From Ziziphus jujuba (lineage: Eukaryota; Streptophyta; Magnoliopsida; Rosales; Rhamnaceae), in the NCBI RefSeq assembly GCF_031755915.1, contig NC_083388.1, positions 14,520,501 to 14,584,500 on the forward strand: 64,000 bases of DNA, written 5' to 3'. The position numbers and the translations under genes were made by a program. The notes under the pieces are model-generated. The model saw nothing but the letters and a program-made list of their open reading frames with translations. It was not told the origin of the DNA and ran no database searches. Below, in pieces: positions 10,539 through 22,574 of this stretch (position 1 is its first letter; each line of letters starts with the position of its first letter).

Positions 10539-12380
10539 GGTTGTAGCAATGGAATTTAGACATTATGCCCTCCAATGGTGGACAAATGAGCAAAGTACCA
10601 GATGGAGAATGGGATATGAACCCATCATTACTTGGCGAGAAATGAAAAGTGCCATGAGAAAGAGATTTATACCAACTCATTACCATAGGTTGCTACATTA
10701 AAGACTCCAATCATTATCACAAGGAAGTAAGTTCGTGGAGGATTGCTGCAAGGAGATAGAGATGCTCATGATGAGGTTGAGCATGAATGAGGATCAAGAG
10801 GCAACCATGGTAAGGTTTTTGGGTTGAATCATGATATTGCCAACCAAGTGGAGCTTCAACAATATGTAGAATTGGAGGAGATGCTTCATGTGGCCACCAA
10901 AATTGAAAATCAATTCAAAAGGAGGGGAAGCTCATGATTTGGAGGAGTATCAAATAGTGGAAGATCAAATCCAAGTGTTTGGAGAAGCAATCCCGTTTAT
11001 GATTCAAAGCCAAAACCAAAGCAAGGTGAGGAGAGCACCAATCGACTAAGGAGAGATGATAGGGCTAAACTTACTCAAGCACACAAATCTGAAGGTAAAT
11101 CTAATCCTAAACATTCAAGAACTAGAGATATTGTTTGCTTTAAGTGCCAGTGATGAGGATATATATCCAACCTATGCCCAGATTGAAGAATCATGGTGTT
11201 GAAGGACAATGGCGAGTTGGAATCCAATAGTGATGAAGCTGAAATGGAGTTCTAGCAAGAAGAGGAAGAACTTGATGATGAAGTTGAAACCTTAAATGAT
11301 TCCATGCAAAATTAAGGATCAAATACAAAGAGAGAACATCTTCCACACTCGTGAAATCTAAGGTAAGATTTGTAGTATGGTAATTGATAGTGGAAGTTGT
11401 GCAAATGTAACTAGATCACAATGGTAGAAAAATTGGGGTTAGCAACCATTAAATATCCATAACCATATAAATTACAATGGCTTAATGATAGTGGTGAGAT
11501 GAAAGTAAATAAACAAGCCAAAAATAAAAATAGCATTAATAAATATGTGGATGTTGTATTGTGTGATGTTGTTCCTATGCATGCGGGTCATATTTTATTG
11601 GGTAGGCCATAGCAATTTGATAAGGATGCCATACATTATGGGAGAGAGAATTCCATTGTGTTTAAATTTAAAAGGAAAAAGGGTTGAGCTGGAGCCATTA
11701 ACTCCAAAGGAAGTATTTAGAGATCAATTTCAAACACAACAAAGGAGGGAGGCCGAATCTTAACGAAAAGGCTAGTATGGCCCCCATGGCTTCAACAATT
11801 ATTCAAGAAAGCAAGGACCTGCAAGAACAACCAGGTAAGTGTCCTAAACTCAAATTAGGTGGGAAAGAAAGAGAGAAACCTGAGAGTGAGAAGAAACTTA
11901 AGAAAACCTATAGGCATAGTGAGAAACCCGAGAGTGAAGGAAAGAAAGCCATATCTGTGAGTGAGAAAGAAAAAGAGAGGAAAGAAAAGAAAAATAGAAA
12001 TTTTTATTTTAGCTTTGGTGATGTCAATAAAGAAATTTTAAATAAGAAGTCATTTCTAGTCATGATTTATGAAGATGCTTTTGTTATATAGAACTTTATC
12101 TACATTGTTGAGAGATTTACTTAGTGGAAAATTGAAAATTTAGGAGAGATTATTTGCTAACTTTAAAAAGTGTGATAAACTTGTATTTCTAGAATTTGTT
12201 GTGATAGTGTTTGACCCAGGAGATTGGTTATGGTTGCATTTAAGAAATGAGGGGTTTCCCGAACAAAGAAAGTCCAAGCGTATGCCGCGTGGAGATGGAC
12301 ATTTTCAAGTTTTGGAGCGGATAAATGATAATGCTTACAAACTTGATTTTCCAGGTGAGTATAATGTTAGTGCCACATTT
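10539..12380 (+). pseudogene. Second plus-strand Ty3/gypsy copy: gag, protease, scraps of RT and integrase tail
   Basis: Continues the gag from 9347. It shows AMEFRHYALQWWTNEQST, MRKRFIP.HYHRLLH, EEMLHVATKIENQF (near 10876), a decayed CCHC knuckle near 11136-11180, protease VIDSGSCAN near 11380-11405, then the lysine/glutamate-rich linker to 12091. After that only a short RT thumb scrap ([10 protein letters not shown], near 12150) remains before the text jumps to the integrase tail ([43 protein letters not shown], 12205-12370). Most of RT, all of RNase H and the integrase core are deleted. Homology stops near 12380 with no LTR. Confidence 0.8.
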
Positions 12381-12639
12381 CCCCATATCTGTGTGTTAAC
12401 AAAATAACTAACATGTTCATGATTAGCAGGTGCTATTTTAGCGTCTTAATATAGGAGATATGACATAAGTTGCAGCCAAAGACTTATTTTTTTCTTTTTT
12501 CTTTGTTTCTATCATGGTATGGAAATGTTATTTAAGCCTTTTTTGCTTAAAAATATTTTCCTTCACATCCAATGCATATCGATATTTTTTGAACAAGCTG
12601 TTAAAGTGATCAAAACATTATGTGAGCAGACATATATAT

Positions 12640-13251
12640 ACCATTATGTAAATTGATACTGCATTGGATTCGACAGGTGTAAGTACGCAAAATAAGCTGA
12701 AGTGTGGACCAACAAGGAGTCTAGAAATTGTAAAAAGGAAGCATGAAGAAGGGAAGATGAAAGTGACCGTCCTAAGGCATGCCATAGGATTTGTCGTGAA
12801 TTCTCGCAAAAACTGATAATAGAGATTGGATGTGTCGTTGGAGACATTACACCATCTAATGTCAAGGAGTGGAAAGAGATTGACAAACCAACAACTGATA
12901 GCATGCTCAAACGACTACAGGTACATGTTATTTGTAACTTTTTAATAATAAACCTGTTAATTTCTGCATCTTCAATTATAGTTTCAAATATTAACCAATT
13001 TACACATAATTTACACCAAATATTATGTTGTATGACTACTATATAGGATTTCTTTGACATTAGAGAGGAAGCCCACCCACAAATTTGCCTCTTGCTCAAT
13101 GAGGATGACTTTTAGAAATTGGCGGTATCGACTTAGAGTGCACTCTAAGAAATTCATAACAAACAAGGAGGCACTACAAAACTGTCCCCATGCTATAACA
13201 AAGGATGAATGGATGTATTGCATTGAATGATTCAAGTCAGAGAAATTGCAG
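12640..13251 (+). pseudogene. Ptta/En/Spm-type gene, N-terminal exons (broken)
   Basis: First coding pieces of a transposon gene of the plant Ptta/En/Spm family. Exon text at about 12690-12920: CGPTRSLEIVKRKHEEGKMKV, then after a stop IGCVVGDITPSNVKEWKEI..MLKRLQ. A GT at 12921 and an AG near 13046 bound a 126-bp intron. The next exon (about 13047-13251) reads DFFDIREEAHPQICLL, then VHSKKFITNKEALQNCPH, DEWMYCIE. The order, a GPTR block then a K.W..I block then a HKKF / W..C block, matches that family as I remember it. At least three stop codons show it is dead. Confidence 0.55.
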
Positions 13252-13368
13252 GTTCATATGATCTATTTAAATGATAAATGTTGAGTATGTGGTAAAAGTC
13301 AATGTGCATTATACTTGAGGAACGTGTATAACTGCATTTACATGTTACACTTAACAATTATATACTAT

Positions 13369-14487
13369 TGATACGAACCTAGGTCGACGTGAGCCTAAAC
13401 CCGTATCATCCGAATCTAATTATATTCAAGTTCTAATGGTCACCTCAACCCCTAACCAACCTGTGATTAGAAACTTTAGTATAATGGAGATGCCACAATA
13501 GGTGATGGATATCCTATTGATAAGTTAAACTAAAACACTCATTCACTAATAGTGTTTTAGGTGTTCAAAAGAACAAAGAGAAATTCAGTCTTACAAAATT
13601 AATTCTCAATATTATTAATGGTATGTTCTTTCCCAAAAACAAGCTTTTATACAAGCTAAGAGAAAACAAAATAAAATCCTAAAAACTAAGGAAAAAACCA
13701 GCCATGCCTTGTTGTTTCCTAATGTAGCCGAATACTCTCTCTCTTTCCTAATCTAATTTTGATTAATTAGTTCCTTTTTTTTGAATTAGAAATTAATTAA
13801 TTTACAATGAAAAGAATAAAATTATAACTTTCCTAAACTTTTTTTTCCAGCAAATAAATAAATAAAAACCAAAAGTAAAGGTAATTTCCTAAAACAAAAA
13901 GTATAAATCAAATTAGGAAACTAAAGTACTATCTTTTTGACTAAGTTAACTTCTACCAATCTTTGACCAATTTAAGGTCCAAATCAGTTCCATATGCTTT
14001 TTAGGATGCCAAATAGGATTATCATGGAGTCCCACACGTGCCCTTGCTTGGAGGAAAGAGAAAAAGCAAACTTAGCAAAATAAAGTAAAGTCAGGAAGAA
14101 AAACAGGAAAAACTAGCCAATTTCTCTCTCATACGCGCAACCTTTAAATGACCAGGTTAGTTTCGATCTTGACCAGTTCCCATGACTTATTAATGATATC
14201 AATTGAATTCAAGAAGATTTGAACCCATTTCCTGCTACCCGAAATCCATAAATGCATCAAAATCACTTCCCAGGTCTGTATCAGCGTCCACCACTTAGAT
14301 GCTCAAAACAGGCCTTGTATCTTTGGGTATGGACAAGCCCCTTTGAGAATGAATTACCCCTGGATAAAGGTAGCAAGGTTGCCCCTAAACCTCTTAGGTT
14401 GAGCCCTAGTGATCAGCCCGATCTTCATCCGTATCGGGTTAGCACCCCAGCGGGTTGCGGTTATGCGGCATGGGCGAATTCACATAA
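13369..14487 (-). mobile_element. Solo LTR, minus orientation, TSD ACTAT
   Basis: 1119-bp LTR starting TGATACGAACCTAGG. ACTAT at 13364-13368 is repeated exactly at 14488-14492. The right terminus reads CACATAA where the other copies have ..CATCA, a single C-to-A change in the terminal CA. It lies in what appears to be an intron of the CACTA gene. No internal sequence adjoins it. Confidence 0.92.
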
Positions 14488-14742
14488 ACTATGATCGTTT
14501 AAGTAAGATGACAGCTAGTGTAACATGATGTAGAAAATTTAGTATATGTAAAAAAACACTAAACAGTTGAAGAAAACCATATTTTGTTCAATATTTTCTT
14601 GACGTATTGTAATATATGGTTAAATGTATGATTGTATGTGGATTGGTTAAACAAAAAAGTTGTTTATGCCAATTGACTACGTATTAATTTGTTAATAAAA
14701 TCGAAGCAAAGAAGCTATATCAACAAGAAAAATAAAGGAGCT

Positions 14743-15645
14743 GATAGAACAAACCAATGTTCTAGAAATAAGTCATTTGCAAGGATAATTCATGAATCTA
14801 TAGCTCAAGTATAGCAATTTGTTTAACGTGCCATGTGTTTTTAATAAAAACTACTCGCATACGATGCACGTACTTAATTAAGTGTTCAAGGAAGACTCAA
14901 AAAGTGATCTTGCATTTGATCACTTTGATCCGTGGTATGCAATGCACAGTAGCATGAATAAGAGAAAATGGGTGGATGAGCGATCAAAGGAGGTTTATTA
15001 AGCATTTAATATTGTTAAATGCGTGTTCTATCCTTAGAATGAATTATAATATGCAAATTGTGTTGTGGGTGTCGGAGAAACTAATTGAAATCCAAGATGC
15101 ACATGATGAACACCCAAAAATAACAGTTGAAGACATATTTGATATGGTTTTACCTCCAAAATGGGGCTACATATGTGATATGAACCTAGATCGATAGAAC
15201 AAACCATTGTTCTGGAAATAAGTCATTTGCAAGGATAATTAATAAATCCACAGCTTAGGTATACCAATTTGTTTAACATGCCATGTGTTTTTAATAAAAA
15301 CTATTTGCCTACGATGTACATAATACTTAATTAAGTGTCCAAGGAAGACTCAAAAAGTGATCCTGCATTTGATCACTTTGATCTATGGTATGCAATGCAC
15401 AGTAGTATGAAGAAAAGCAAATGAGTGGATGAGCAATCGAAGAAGGTCTATAAAGCATTTAATACCTGTTAAATGCGTATTCTATCGTTAGAATGAATTA
15501 TAATATGCAAATTGTGTTGTGGGTGTAAAAGAAACTAATTGAAATCCAAGATGCACATTATGAACACCTGAACTTAATAGTTAAAGACATATTTGATATG
15601 GTTTTACCTCCAAAATCGGGCTATATACGTGATACGAACCTAGGT
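14743..15645 (+). repeat. 450-bp direct tandem duplication in the CACTA gene
   Basis: Unit 1 starts at 14743 (GATAGAACAAACCAATGTTC) and unit 2 at 15193 (GATAGAACAAACCATTGTTC). The copies stay alignable for the full 450 bp with scattered substitutions. Unit 1 ends in about 18 bp (TGATATGAACCTAGATC) that match the start of the LTR which follows unit 2 (TGATACGAACCTAGGTC). The duplicated block therefore included the LTR edge. Confidence 0.9.
14800..15629 (+). pseudogene. Ptta/En/Spm-type gene, central exon in two copies
   Basis: Each 450-bp unit encodes the same decayed exon: LFKEDSKSDLAFDHFDPWYA, NKRKWVDERSKEVY, then EKLIEIQDAHDEHPKITVEDIFDMVL and a PPKWGYI block. The last block corresponds to the family's 'E-I-F...VLG...GYV-G-G' region as I remember it. 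Unit 1 is open from 14976 to 15197; unit 2 has additional stops. The frame is cut after GYI-R at 15629 by the composite retroelement and resumes at 23723 with RGMGIGPNPSALIHG. Confidence 0.55.
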
Positions 15646-16728
15646 CGACTCACTCCTAAACCAATATTAAATTAGTCCAGATCAAAATTAAGTTTAGATT
15701 CTAATGGTCACCTGGACCCTTAATCAACTTGTGATTAGAAACCTTGATATGAAGATCCTACAATAGGTGATGAATGCCTTATTGATAAGTCAAACTAAAA
15801 CACTTGATCTCTATTCGATGTTTTAGGTGTTCAAAGAGAACCAAGAGAATTCTTCCTCAGAATTAAATTTCTGTATGAATAATGATCTGCCTATTATTGA
15901 GAAAAAATAATATGTTGGAGTGACAAAAATAAAACCCTAAAAGAATTGGGTCAAGACTAGCCAATGATGAAAAAACAAAAAGTGTGGCCGAATTTCTTAA
16001 CATTTCCAAAATTAATTTGGATTAATTAATTTCTTAATTTTGAAATAGGAATTAATTAATTTACAATAAAAATAATAAAATATCAACCTTCCTAAATTAA
16101 TTTTTCTAGCAAAGAATCAAATAAAAACCAAAATAAAGGACTATTTCCTAAAACAAAAAGTCAAATTTCAGATTAGAAAATTAGTTGACTAGTTTTAAAA
16201 TCAAGCTGTCTTTGTCAATCACCAGCTAGTTTAGGCTCCAAATTGGCTCCAATATGCCATGTAGGATACCAAATAGGATGACAATGGGTTCCCACACGTT
16301 GGCTTGATTGGAATGGTCAAAGCTTGCTTGGATTACAAGATACCACCGTCCCAGTGCCAAAAAAGTGCAATTCAGCCAAATTGAAAGTGTATGCCCAAAT
16401 GATGAGTTTGGATGCCGTTGCTTTTCACTTGACATGATTTCATGGTGCCTTGGTGTGCTCAATCACATTCATAAGCCAAAATTTCATCCTTTGCTTCCCG
16501 GGATCCATCAATGCACCAAAACAGCTTCCGAGGTCCATTTCAGCCTTTATGGCTTGGATGCACAGTACGGGCTTTGAATCTATGGGTATAATCACACCTT
16601 GAATTAAGCTAACTATTTTGTCCTTAAATCTCTTAGCTTGTGCCCTAGTAATTGGTCCTATCTTCAGTTGCATAGGATCAACACCTCAGTGGGTTGTAGG
16701 CTGTATGGGTACAGGTGGATTCTCATCA
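15630..16728 (-). mobile_element. 3' LTR of the composite element
   Basis: 1099-bp LTR, TGATACGAACCTAGG to GATTCTCATCA. It is followed on the right by the reverse complement of the polypurine tract (16729-16741), which fixes it as the 3' LTR of a minus-strand element. The stretch 16440-16673 on the minus strand is open and encodes MQLKIGPITRAQAKRFKD, the polyprotein tail that runs into the LTR in this family. Confidence 0.9.
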
Positions 16729-16741
16729 TTCACCTCCTCTT

Positions 16742-18060
16742 GAAAAGGATTTGCGCTCAAGTCAAAATCATCAAATGCAGCAAATGGAGATAAGTTAGCA
16801 ACATTAAATGTAGCACTCACATTTTACTCATCTAATAAGTCTAGCATGTAGGCATTTTCATTAACCCTTTCCAAAACTTGGAAGAGTTCATCTCCTCGAG
16901 GAATAAGCTTTGACTTTCATTGCTCTGCAAACCTCTCCTTTCTTATATATAGCCAAACCCAATCTTTGAGTGCAAATACAACCTTTATTCGCCCTTGGTT
17001 AGCAATCTTGGCATATTACTCAGTCCTCCACTCAATGTTTGCTTTTGTCTTCTAATGAATCTGCTTAACAAAATCAGCTTTTTATTTTCCATCTAGATTA
17101 GCACTTTCACTTAAAGGCAAAGGTGTTAAATCTAATGGAGTTAAAGAATTAAAACCATAAATAATTTTAAATGGTGAATATTTAGTAGCTGAATGTATAG
17201 TTTTATTATAAGCAGACTTTACATGCAGTAAACATTCCTCCCAAGTCCTGAAATTCTAACTAATTAATGCTCTTAACAATACAGATAAAGTTCTATTCAC
17301 TACTTTAGTTTGACCATCAATTTGTGGATGGAAAGTAGCTGAAAATAAAAGTTTAGTGTCTAAATTAGCTCACAGTGTTTTCCGAAAGTTACTCAAGAAC
17401 TTAGCATCCCTATCAGAAATAATAGTCTTAGGCATTCCATGAAGTCAAACCACTTTCTTAAAGAATAAGTTAGCTACATGAGATACATCATTAGTTTTGT
17501 TACATACAATAAAGTGTACCATCTTAGAAAATCTATCAACAATCACAAAAATTGAGTCTTTTCCAATCCTAGACCTAGGTAAACCAAGAACAAAATCCAT
17601 AGACAAATCAACCCACAAATGAGGAGGAATTGGCAATGGCATGTACAAGTCATGCTGTTTCAATTTGGATTTGGACTTTCAACACTTTAGTCACCTCTTA
17701 CATATCCTCTCCACATCTCTTCTCATATTTGGCCAAAAAAATGTTCTTGCAATATGAATAAAGTTTTTACAACACCAAAGTGTCCCATTAAACCCCCACC
17801 ATGACCTTCTCTAACTAACAACTCCCTAATACTACAATTTGCCATACAAAGTTGACTTTCCTGAAACAAATACCCCTCAAAGATATAAAATTTATTATAA
17901 CCATGTTTAACACAATTTCTGAATATTTTACGAAAGTCATATCATGCTCATAAAGTTCTTTTAATTGTTCAAAACCAAGTAATCTAGTTCTAAGGTTAAA
18001 AATAAAACATACCTTCAGGATAATGCATCGGCAACCACATTTTCCTTACCTTTCTTGTAG
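16742..18060 (-). pseudogene. Composite element integrase (broken)
   Basis: Minus strand, reading right to left. The RNase H/integrase border is near 18000-18130, the integrase zinc domain around 17690-17800, and the core at 17445-17663 ([20 protein letters not shown], then [30 protein letters not shown]). The second Asp region is near 17400-17420, the third catalytic segment near 17300, and the C-terminal tail down to about 16850. Several stops and frameshifts are visible. Ordinary for this family otherwise. Confidence 0.8.
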
Positions 18061-19335
18061 CGGATAACATAAGAAAAAGTCTCGATAAATTCAATCCACT
18101 TTCCTTGCCTTTGGTTAAGCTTCTCTTGGCCTTTGATGTACTTCAAAGATTCATGATCCGTGTGAATCGCAAAATTCTTTGGCATTAAGTAATATTGCCA
18201 TGTCTCAAAGCTCTCACGAAAGCATACATCTCTTTGTCATAAGTTGGAAGTTAAACGCCGCTCCATTCAACTTGTCACTAAAATAAGTTATAGGTTTTCC
18301 TTCTTGCATCAATACAACTCCAATACCTACACTCAAAGCATCACAGTCAATTTCAAAATTTTTAGAAAAATTTGGTTAAACCAATAAAGGAGCATTAGTT
18401 AATTTTTCTTTCAACAAATCAAAAGACTTCTCTTGTGCTTCTCCCTATTGGAATCCAACATTCTTTTTTGACAATTTCGGTCAAAGGTACTGCAATGGTG
18501 CTAAAATTCTTGATAAATCTTTGGTAAAAGCTAGCTAAACCATGAAAACTTCTTACCTGGGTAATTGATGTAGGTTTCGGCCACTCTTGTATAGCCTTGA
18601 CCTTGGATTGGTCAACTTTAATTTTTGTAGCACTTACAACAGATCCTAGAAAAACAAGCTCATCTTGGCAAAAATCACACTTTTTAATGTTACTAAACAA
18701 TCTTTCCTTCCTAATTACTTCTAAAACTAACCTAAGATGTCTCACATGATCATCTAAATTTCTACTATATACAAGAATATCATCAAAGTAAACAACTACA
18801 AATTTTCCACTTAATGGACGTGTAACATGGTTCATTAATTTCATCAAACTGCTTAGTGCATTAGTTAAACCAAAGGGCATTACTAACCACTCATACAAAC
18901 CATACTTAGTCTTAAATGCGGTTTTCCACTCATCTCTCTCTTTCATCCTAATTTGATGATACCCACTCCTAAGATCAATATTTGAAAACATGCATACACC
19001 ATATAATTCATCAAGCATATCATCTAATCTAGAATAGGATGTCTATACTTAATGGTTATATTATTTATGGCCCTACAATCTACACACATGCACCATAAAC
19101 CATCTTTCTTAGGTACTAATAAAACAGGGACATCACATCTCATGCTTTCTCTATTGTATCATATTTCAAGCAATTCACTTATCTGGCTTTGTAGTTCCTT
19201 TGTCTCCTCGAGATTACTTTTATATGCTGGTGTATTAGGAATTGCAATTCTAGGAATAAAATCAATTTGATGTTCAATCCCTCAAATAGGTGGTAAACCA
19301 ATAGGAATTTCCTCCAGAAAGACATCATTAAATTC
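18061..19335 (-). pseudogene. Composite element RT-RNase H (broken)
   Basis: RT is open from 19018 to 18419: [20 protein letters not shown], then [57 protein letters not shown]. The catalytic YxDD reads YFDD. RNase H follows to about 18130 with frameshifts ([18 protein letters not shown] text near 18120-18170). The RT N-terminal part (19040-19330) carries stops. Non-functional as it stands. Confidence 0.82.
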
Positions 19336-20189
19336 CTACAAAAGAGAATATATAGAACCTGGAAATACAAGCCCTTCAAAGTTAGCTAAATGGTTTAAAT
19401 AAGCATCTTCATACATCATGACCAACATTGGTGTATTACTCAAAAATGCCCTTTTAACTTCACCTAAGTTAAGATAAAAAAAATTTCTTTTTCTTCTCTT
19501 TCCTCTCTTTTTCTCTATTATTCTTGGTTCCCTCTCTTTTTCCCTCATTCTTAGCTTTCTCTCTCTTTTTGTCACTTTTTGCCTTCTCTCTCTTTTTCTT
19601 TTTGCTCTTGTATTTAGAAATCTTACCTTTATTGTATGGTTCGGCCTCACCTTCTTCTTTGGTAGATGAAGCCATGGGTGGCATGCTTGTCTTCTCCTTT
19701 TGCCTTTCGGCCTCTCTCATTTGTTGCATTTGTAACTCATCTTTATATAACTCTTTCGGAGTTAATGGCTCAAGCTTAATCTTTTTACCTTTATATCATA
19801 ATACAGTGGCATTTTCTCGACCATAATGTATGGTATCCTTATCAAATTGCCATGGTCTTTCCAAAAAAATATGACCCACATGCATAGGTACAACATCACA
19901 CAAAACTACATTCACATAATTATCAATGCTAACTTTTATCTTGGCTTATTTGTTTACCTTCATCTCTCCAATATCATTTATCCGTTGAAGTCTATAAGGT
20001 TCGAGATGTTTAATTGTTGTTAACCCTAATTTCTCCACTACAACATTACTAATAACATTAGCACAACTTCCACTATCAATAATCAAGCTATAAATGTTAC
20101 CTTGAATGTCACATATAGTGTGGACGATGTTTTCTCTTTGCACTTCATCCTCATCCTTGTACACTGTCAATACCCTCCTTGCTACAAAG
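19336..20189 (-). pseudogene. Composite element protease and lysine-rich linker; gag missing
   Basis: The protease is at 19946-20170: DIQGNIYSLIIDSGSCANVI, then VVVEKLGLTTIKHLEPYRLQ, with an intact DSG. The lysine/glutamate-rich linker (19469-19729 in two frames) leads toward RT. On the upstream side the frame begins abruptly at FVARRVLTVYKDED (about 20189), next to an oppositely oriented LTR. The gag gene that should follow to the right is absent. Confidence 0.8.
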
Positions 20190-21296
20190 TGATGAGAACC
20201 CGCTGGGATGGAGATCCAATATAAATGAAGAACGGGCTAATCACTAGGGCTCAAGTCAAGCGATTTAAGGACAACCTATTGGCTTTATACAAGGAGTTTT
20301 CTATTCTCAAAAGGGTTTGTCAATACCCAAAGATTCAAAGCCTATTTTAAGTATCCAAGTGGTAGAGGCCAATACGGACCCAGGTAACTATTTTAGTGCA
20401 TTTTTGGACTCCGGATAGTAAAGAATGAATCCAACACTTCATAGATTCAATGAATATTATTAACAGGTCATGAAATAAAGACAAGGCAGAAGCTAAAGCA
20501 ACTAAAATGGTGATTTTTGCATTGGAGAAGTTTTTGGCTGAAATTGCTGTTTTTGTTGCTTACTTTATTGTATTTCACTAATTTGGCATTTTCTCTTTGT
20601 TCCAATCAAGGGCAATGTATGGGACACATAAATAATCCTATTTGGCATCCTACATGGCATATGGGAGCAGATTTGGAGCCTTTACAGCTGGAAATTAGTC
20701 AAAGTTAGCTTAGTAGAAGTCAAACTAGTCAACTAGTTTCCTAATTTGATTTTGCCTTTTTGTTTTAGGAAACTAGCTTTTATTTTGGTTTTATTTAATT
20801 ATTTTGCTGGACAAATTAACTTAAAAAGTTATTATTTTATTATTTCCATTGTAAATTAATTAATTCCTAATTCAAAATAAGGAAATTAATTAATCCAAAT
20901 TAGTTTGGGAAAGCATGAAAAATTCGACCACACTTGCTTCCTAATTTCTTTAGGCCGAATTTTACCTAGTTGTTTAGGGTTTATTACTTTGTGACTTTAG
21001 CCTATTTAAGAGCTTATTTTTCAATGAGAATACACGTTCAATATTATTCAAAAACTTAACTATGAGATAGAACTTTTCTTTATTCTTTTTGAATACCTAA
21101 AACACCATTAGAGAGTGAGTGTCTTAGTTTTGACTTATCAATAAGGTATCCATCACCTATTGTGGCATCTTTATTATACCAAGGTTTCTAATCACATGTT
21201 GGTTAGGGGTTAAGGTTTCCACAAAAACTTGAACTTAATTAAGATCTGGGCTAATATAATATGGGTTTAGGCACGAGTTGTCCTAGATTCATATCA
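20190..21296 (+). mobile_element. Opposed 5' LTR inside the composite
   Basis: 1107-bp LTR, TGATGAGAACCC to TTCATATCA, in plus orientation, opposite to the pol genes on its left. It is followed after 2 bp by a primer-binding site, so it is a 5' LTR and not a solo LTR. Its left 5-bp flank is CAAAG. No partner 3' LTR followed by CAAAG was found, so either its 3' half is deleted or this block is an inverted piece of the original element. Confidence 0.85.
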
Positions 21297-21298
21297 TT

Positions 21299-21311
21299 TG
21301 GTATCAGAGCC
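21299..21311 (+). other. Primer-binding site (initiator tRNA-Met type)
   Basis: TGGTATCAGAGCC lies 2 bp after the LTR end. It is the usual plant primer-binding site complementary to the 3' end of initiator tRNA-Met. Confidence 0.9.
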
Positions 21312-22560
21312 AAATTTTTTCCAGGTTTGATTTATCTTTATTTGATTTTTTTTTTGTGTTATTTATCAATTTCAACATTAGGTTAAGGTTTTTTCATACT
21401 CCTACACATTCTACATCTTAAAAAAAAAAAATCCATTCATAACCAAAATTAGGTCCTTTGTTTTACTGTATTTTTGCTTCCTAGTTTGTTGGTTGTTTTC
21501 ATCTTTGTTCTTAGTAATTTAGTTCATTGTTGATTTTTCTTTTCTGTTTAGATCTTACTTATTTGAAATCATATATTCAAAAAAAAAAAAAAAACAAAAA
21601 ACAAAAGAGGATTTGCGGCAACAAATATAAATTCACAAAATTTGCAAATTTGTATTTTGTGTGGTCACAGGTTTGAGTTTGTAATTGGTTGAGAATTGCA
21701 GTTTGTGTTGTTTTTGGTGTTGCTGAAAATCATGTTGCATCATCATATTTGTGATAAAAAAAAAAAAAAACATATGTAAAAGAAAAAAGTCAAAAAGCCG
21801 AGTATAAAAAAAATCTTCACAAAAGGCTGACTCGTTAAATTTGGAGTTTGAAATTTGTTTGCTGGAAAATTGTGATATTTGGAGTTGCTGGAATTTTATA
21901 TTGCTGCAGGAAATTTGTATTTTTTAGTGCTAAAATTATCTGGATTAAAATTAGTTAAAGGATTTGATACAAAAACTTGAATTACAAAAAACATCAACCA
22001 AAAAATTTTTTTGTTCAATACGATTCTTGTTCATGTTTGAATTTATTTCCCTATATTTTACCCTTGAATTGTTGGTTTGATAATATTCTGGTCAGCTTTT
22101 ATTCATTCCAAAAATTTGGTTGTTGATTTACCTTGTTTTTGCTTAGAAAAATCGAGAATTAGGTTTTATTAATTCACTCAGTATTGTTTGCTTTTTGCTA
22201 CTATTTTATTGATAAGTTTAATTAGAACATACTTGCGATTTAGTTGCTGTTTTGTGTGTGTTTTAATTAGAACTTTAAGATAATTCTTTGAGTGAGAAAA
22301 GGCAAGAGAGTGTGAGCTTAAAAGAGGGTAAAAGCCGTATGCAAACACGTGTGTCGAGATCTTGTTTGAGTAAAACATGAGAGGGAGTGAATTTTGGTGA
22401 GCATTTATTTTCCAATATTTTTACTAACATGGCACATTCAAGAATGAGGAGAGTAGATGGCTCATTAAGGATTAATGAAGTGCAATCCTTAGGATTCAAG
22501 GGTGACTCCTGAACTACAGCAGATGAGTGCTTGTTTTGACCACATAGATAAAGTAAATTG
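21312..22560 (+). other. Untranslated leader of the opposed LTR element
   Basis: T- and A-rich sequence with several A-runs (21421-21431, 21580-21602, 21757-21771) and no sustained frame, as expected for a retroelement leader. A possible gag start is ATG at 22432, giving 24 codons (MAHSRMRRVDGSLRINEV...) before a stop. Gag homology is not recognisable beyond it. The sequence character changes near 22575. Confidence 0.5.
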
Positions 22561-22574
22561 AAAAAAAAAAAATT

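Noticed and set aside
19524..19826. 100-codon plus-strand hydrophobic frame
   Set aside because: Antisense of the lysine/glutamate-rich linker in the retroelement; Phe/Leu/Ser-rich composition follows from that.
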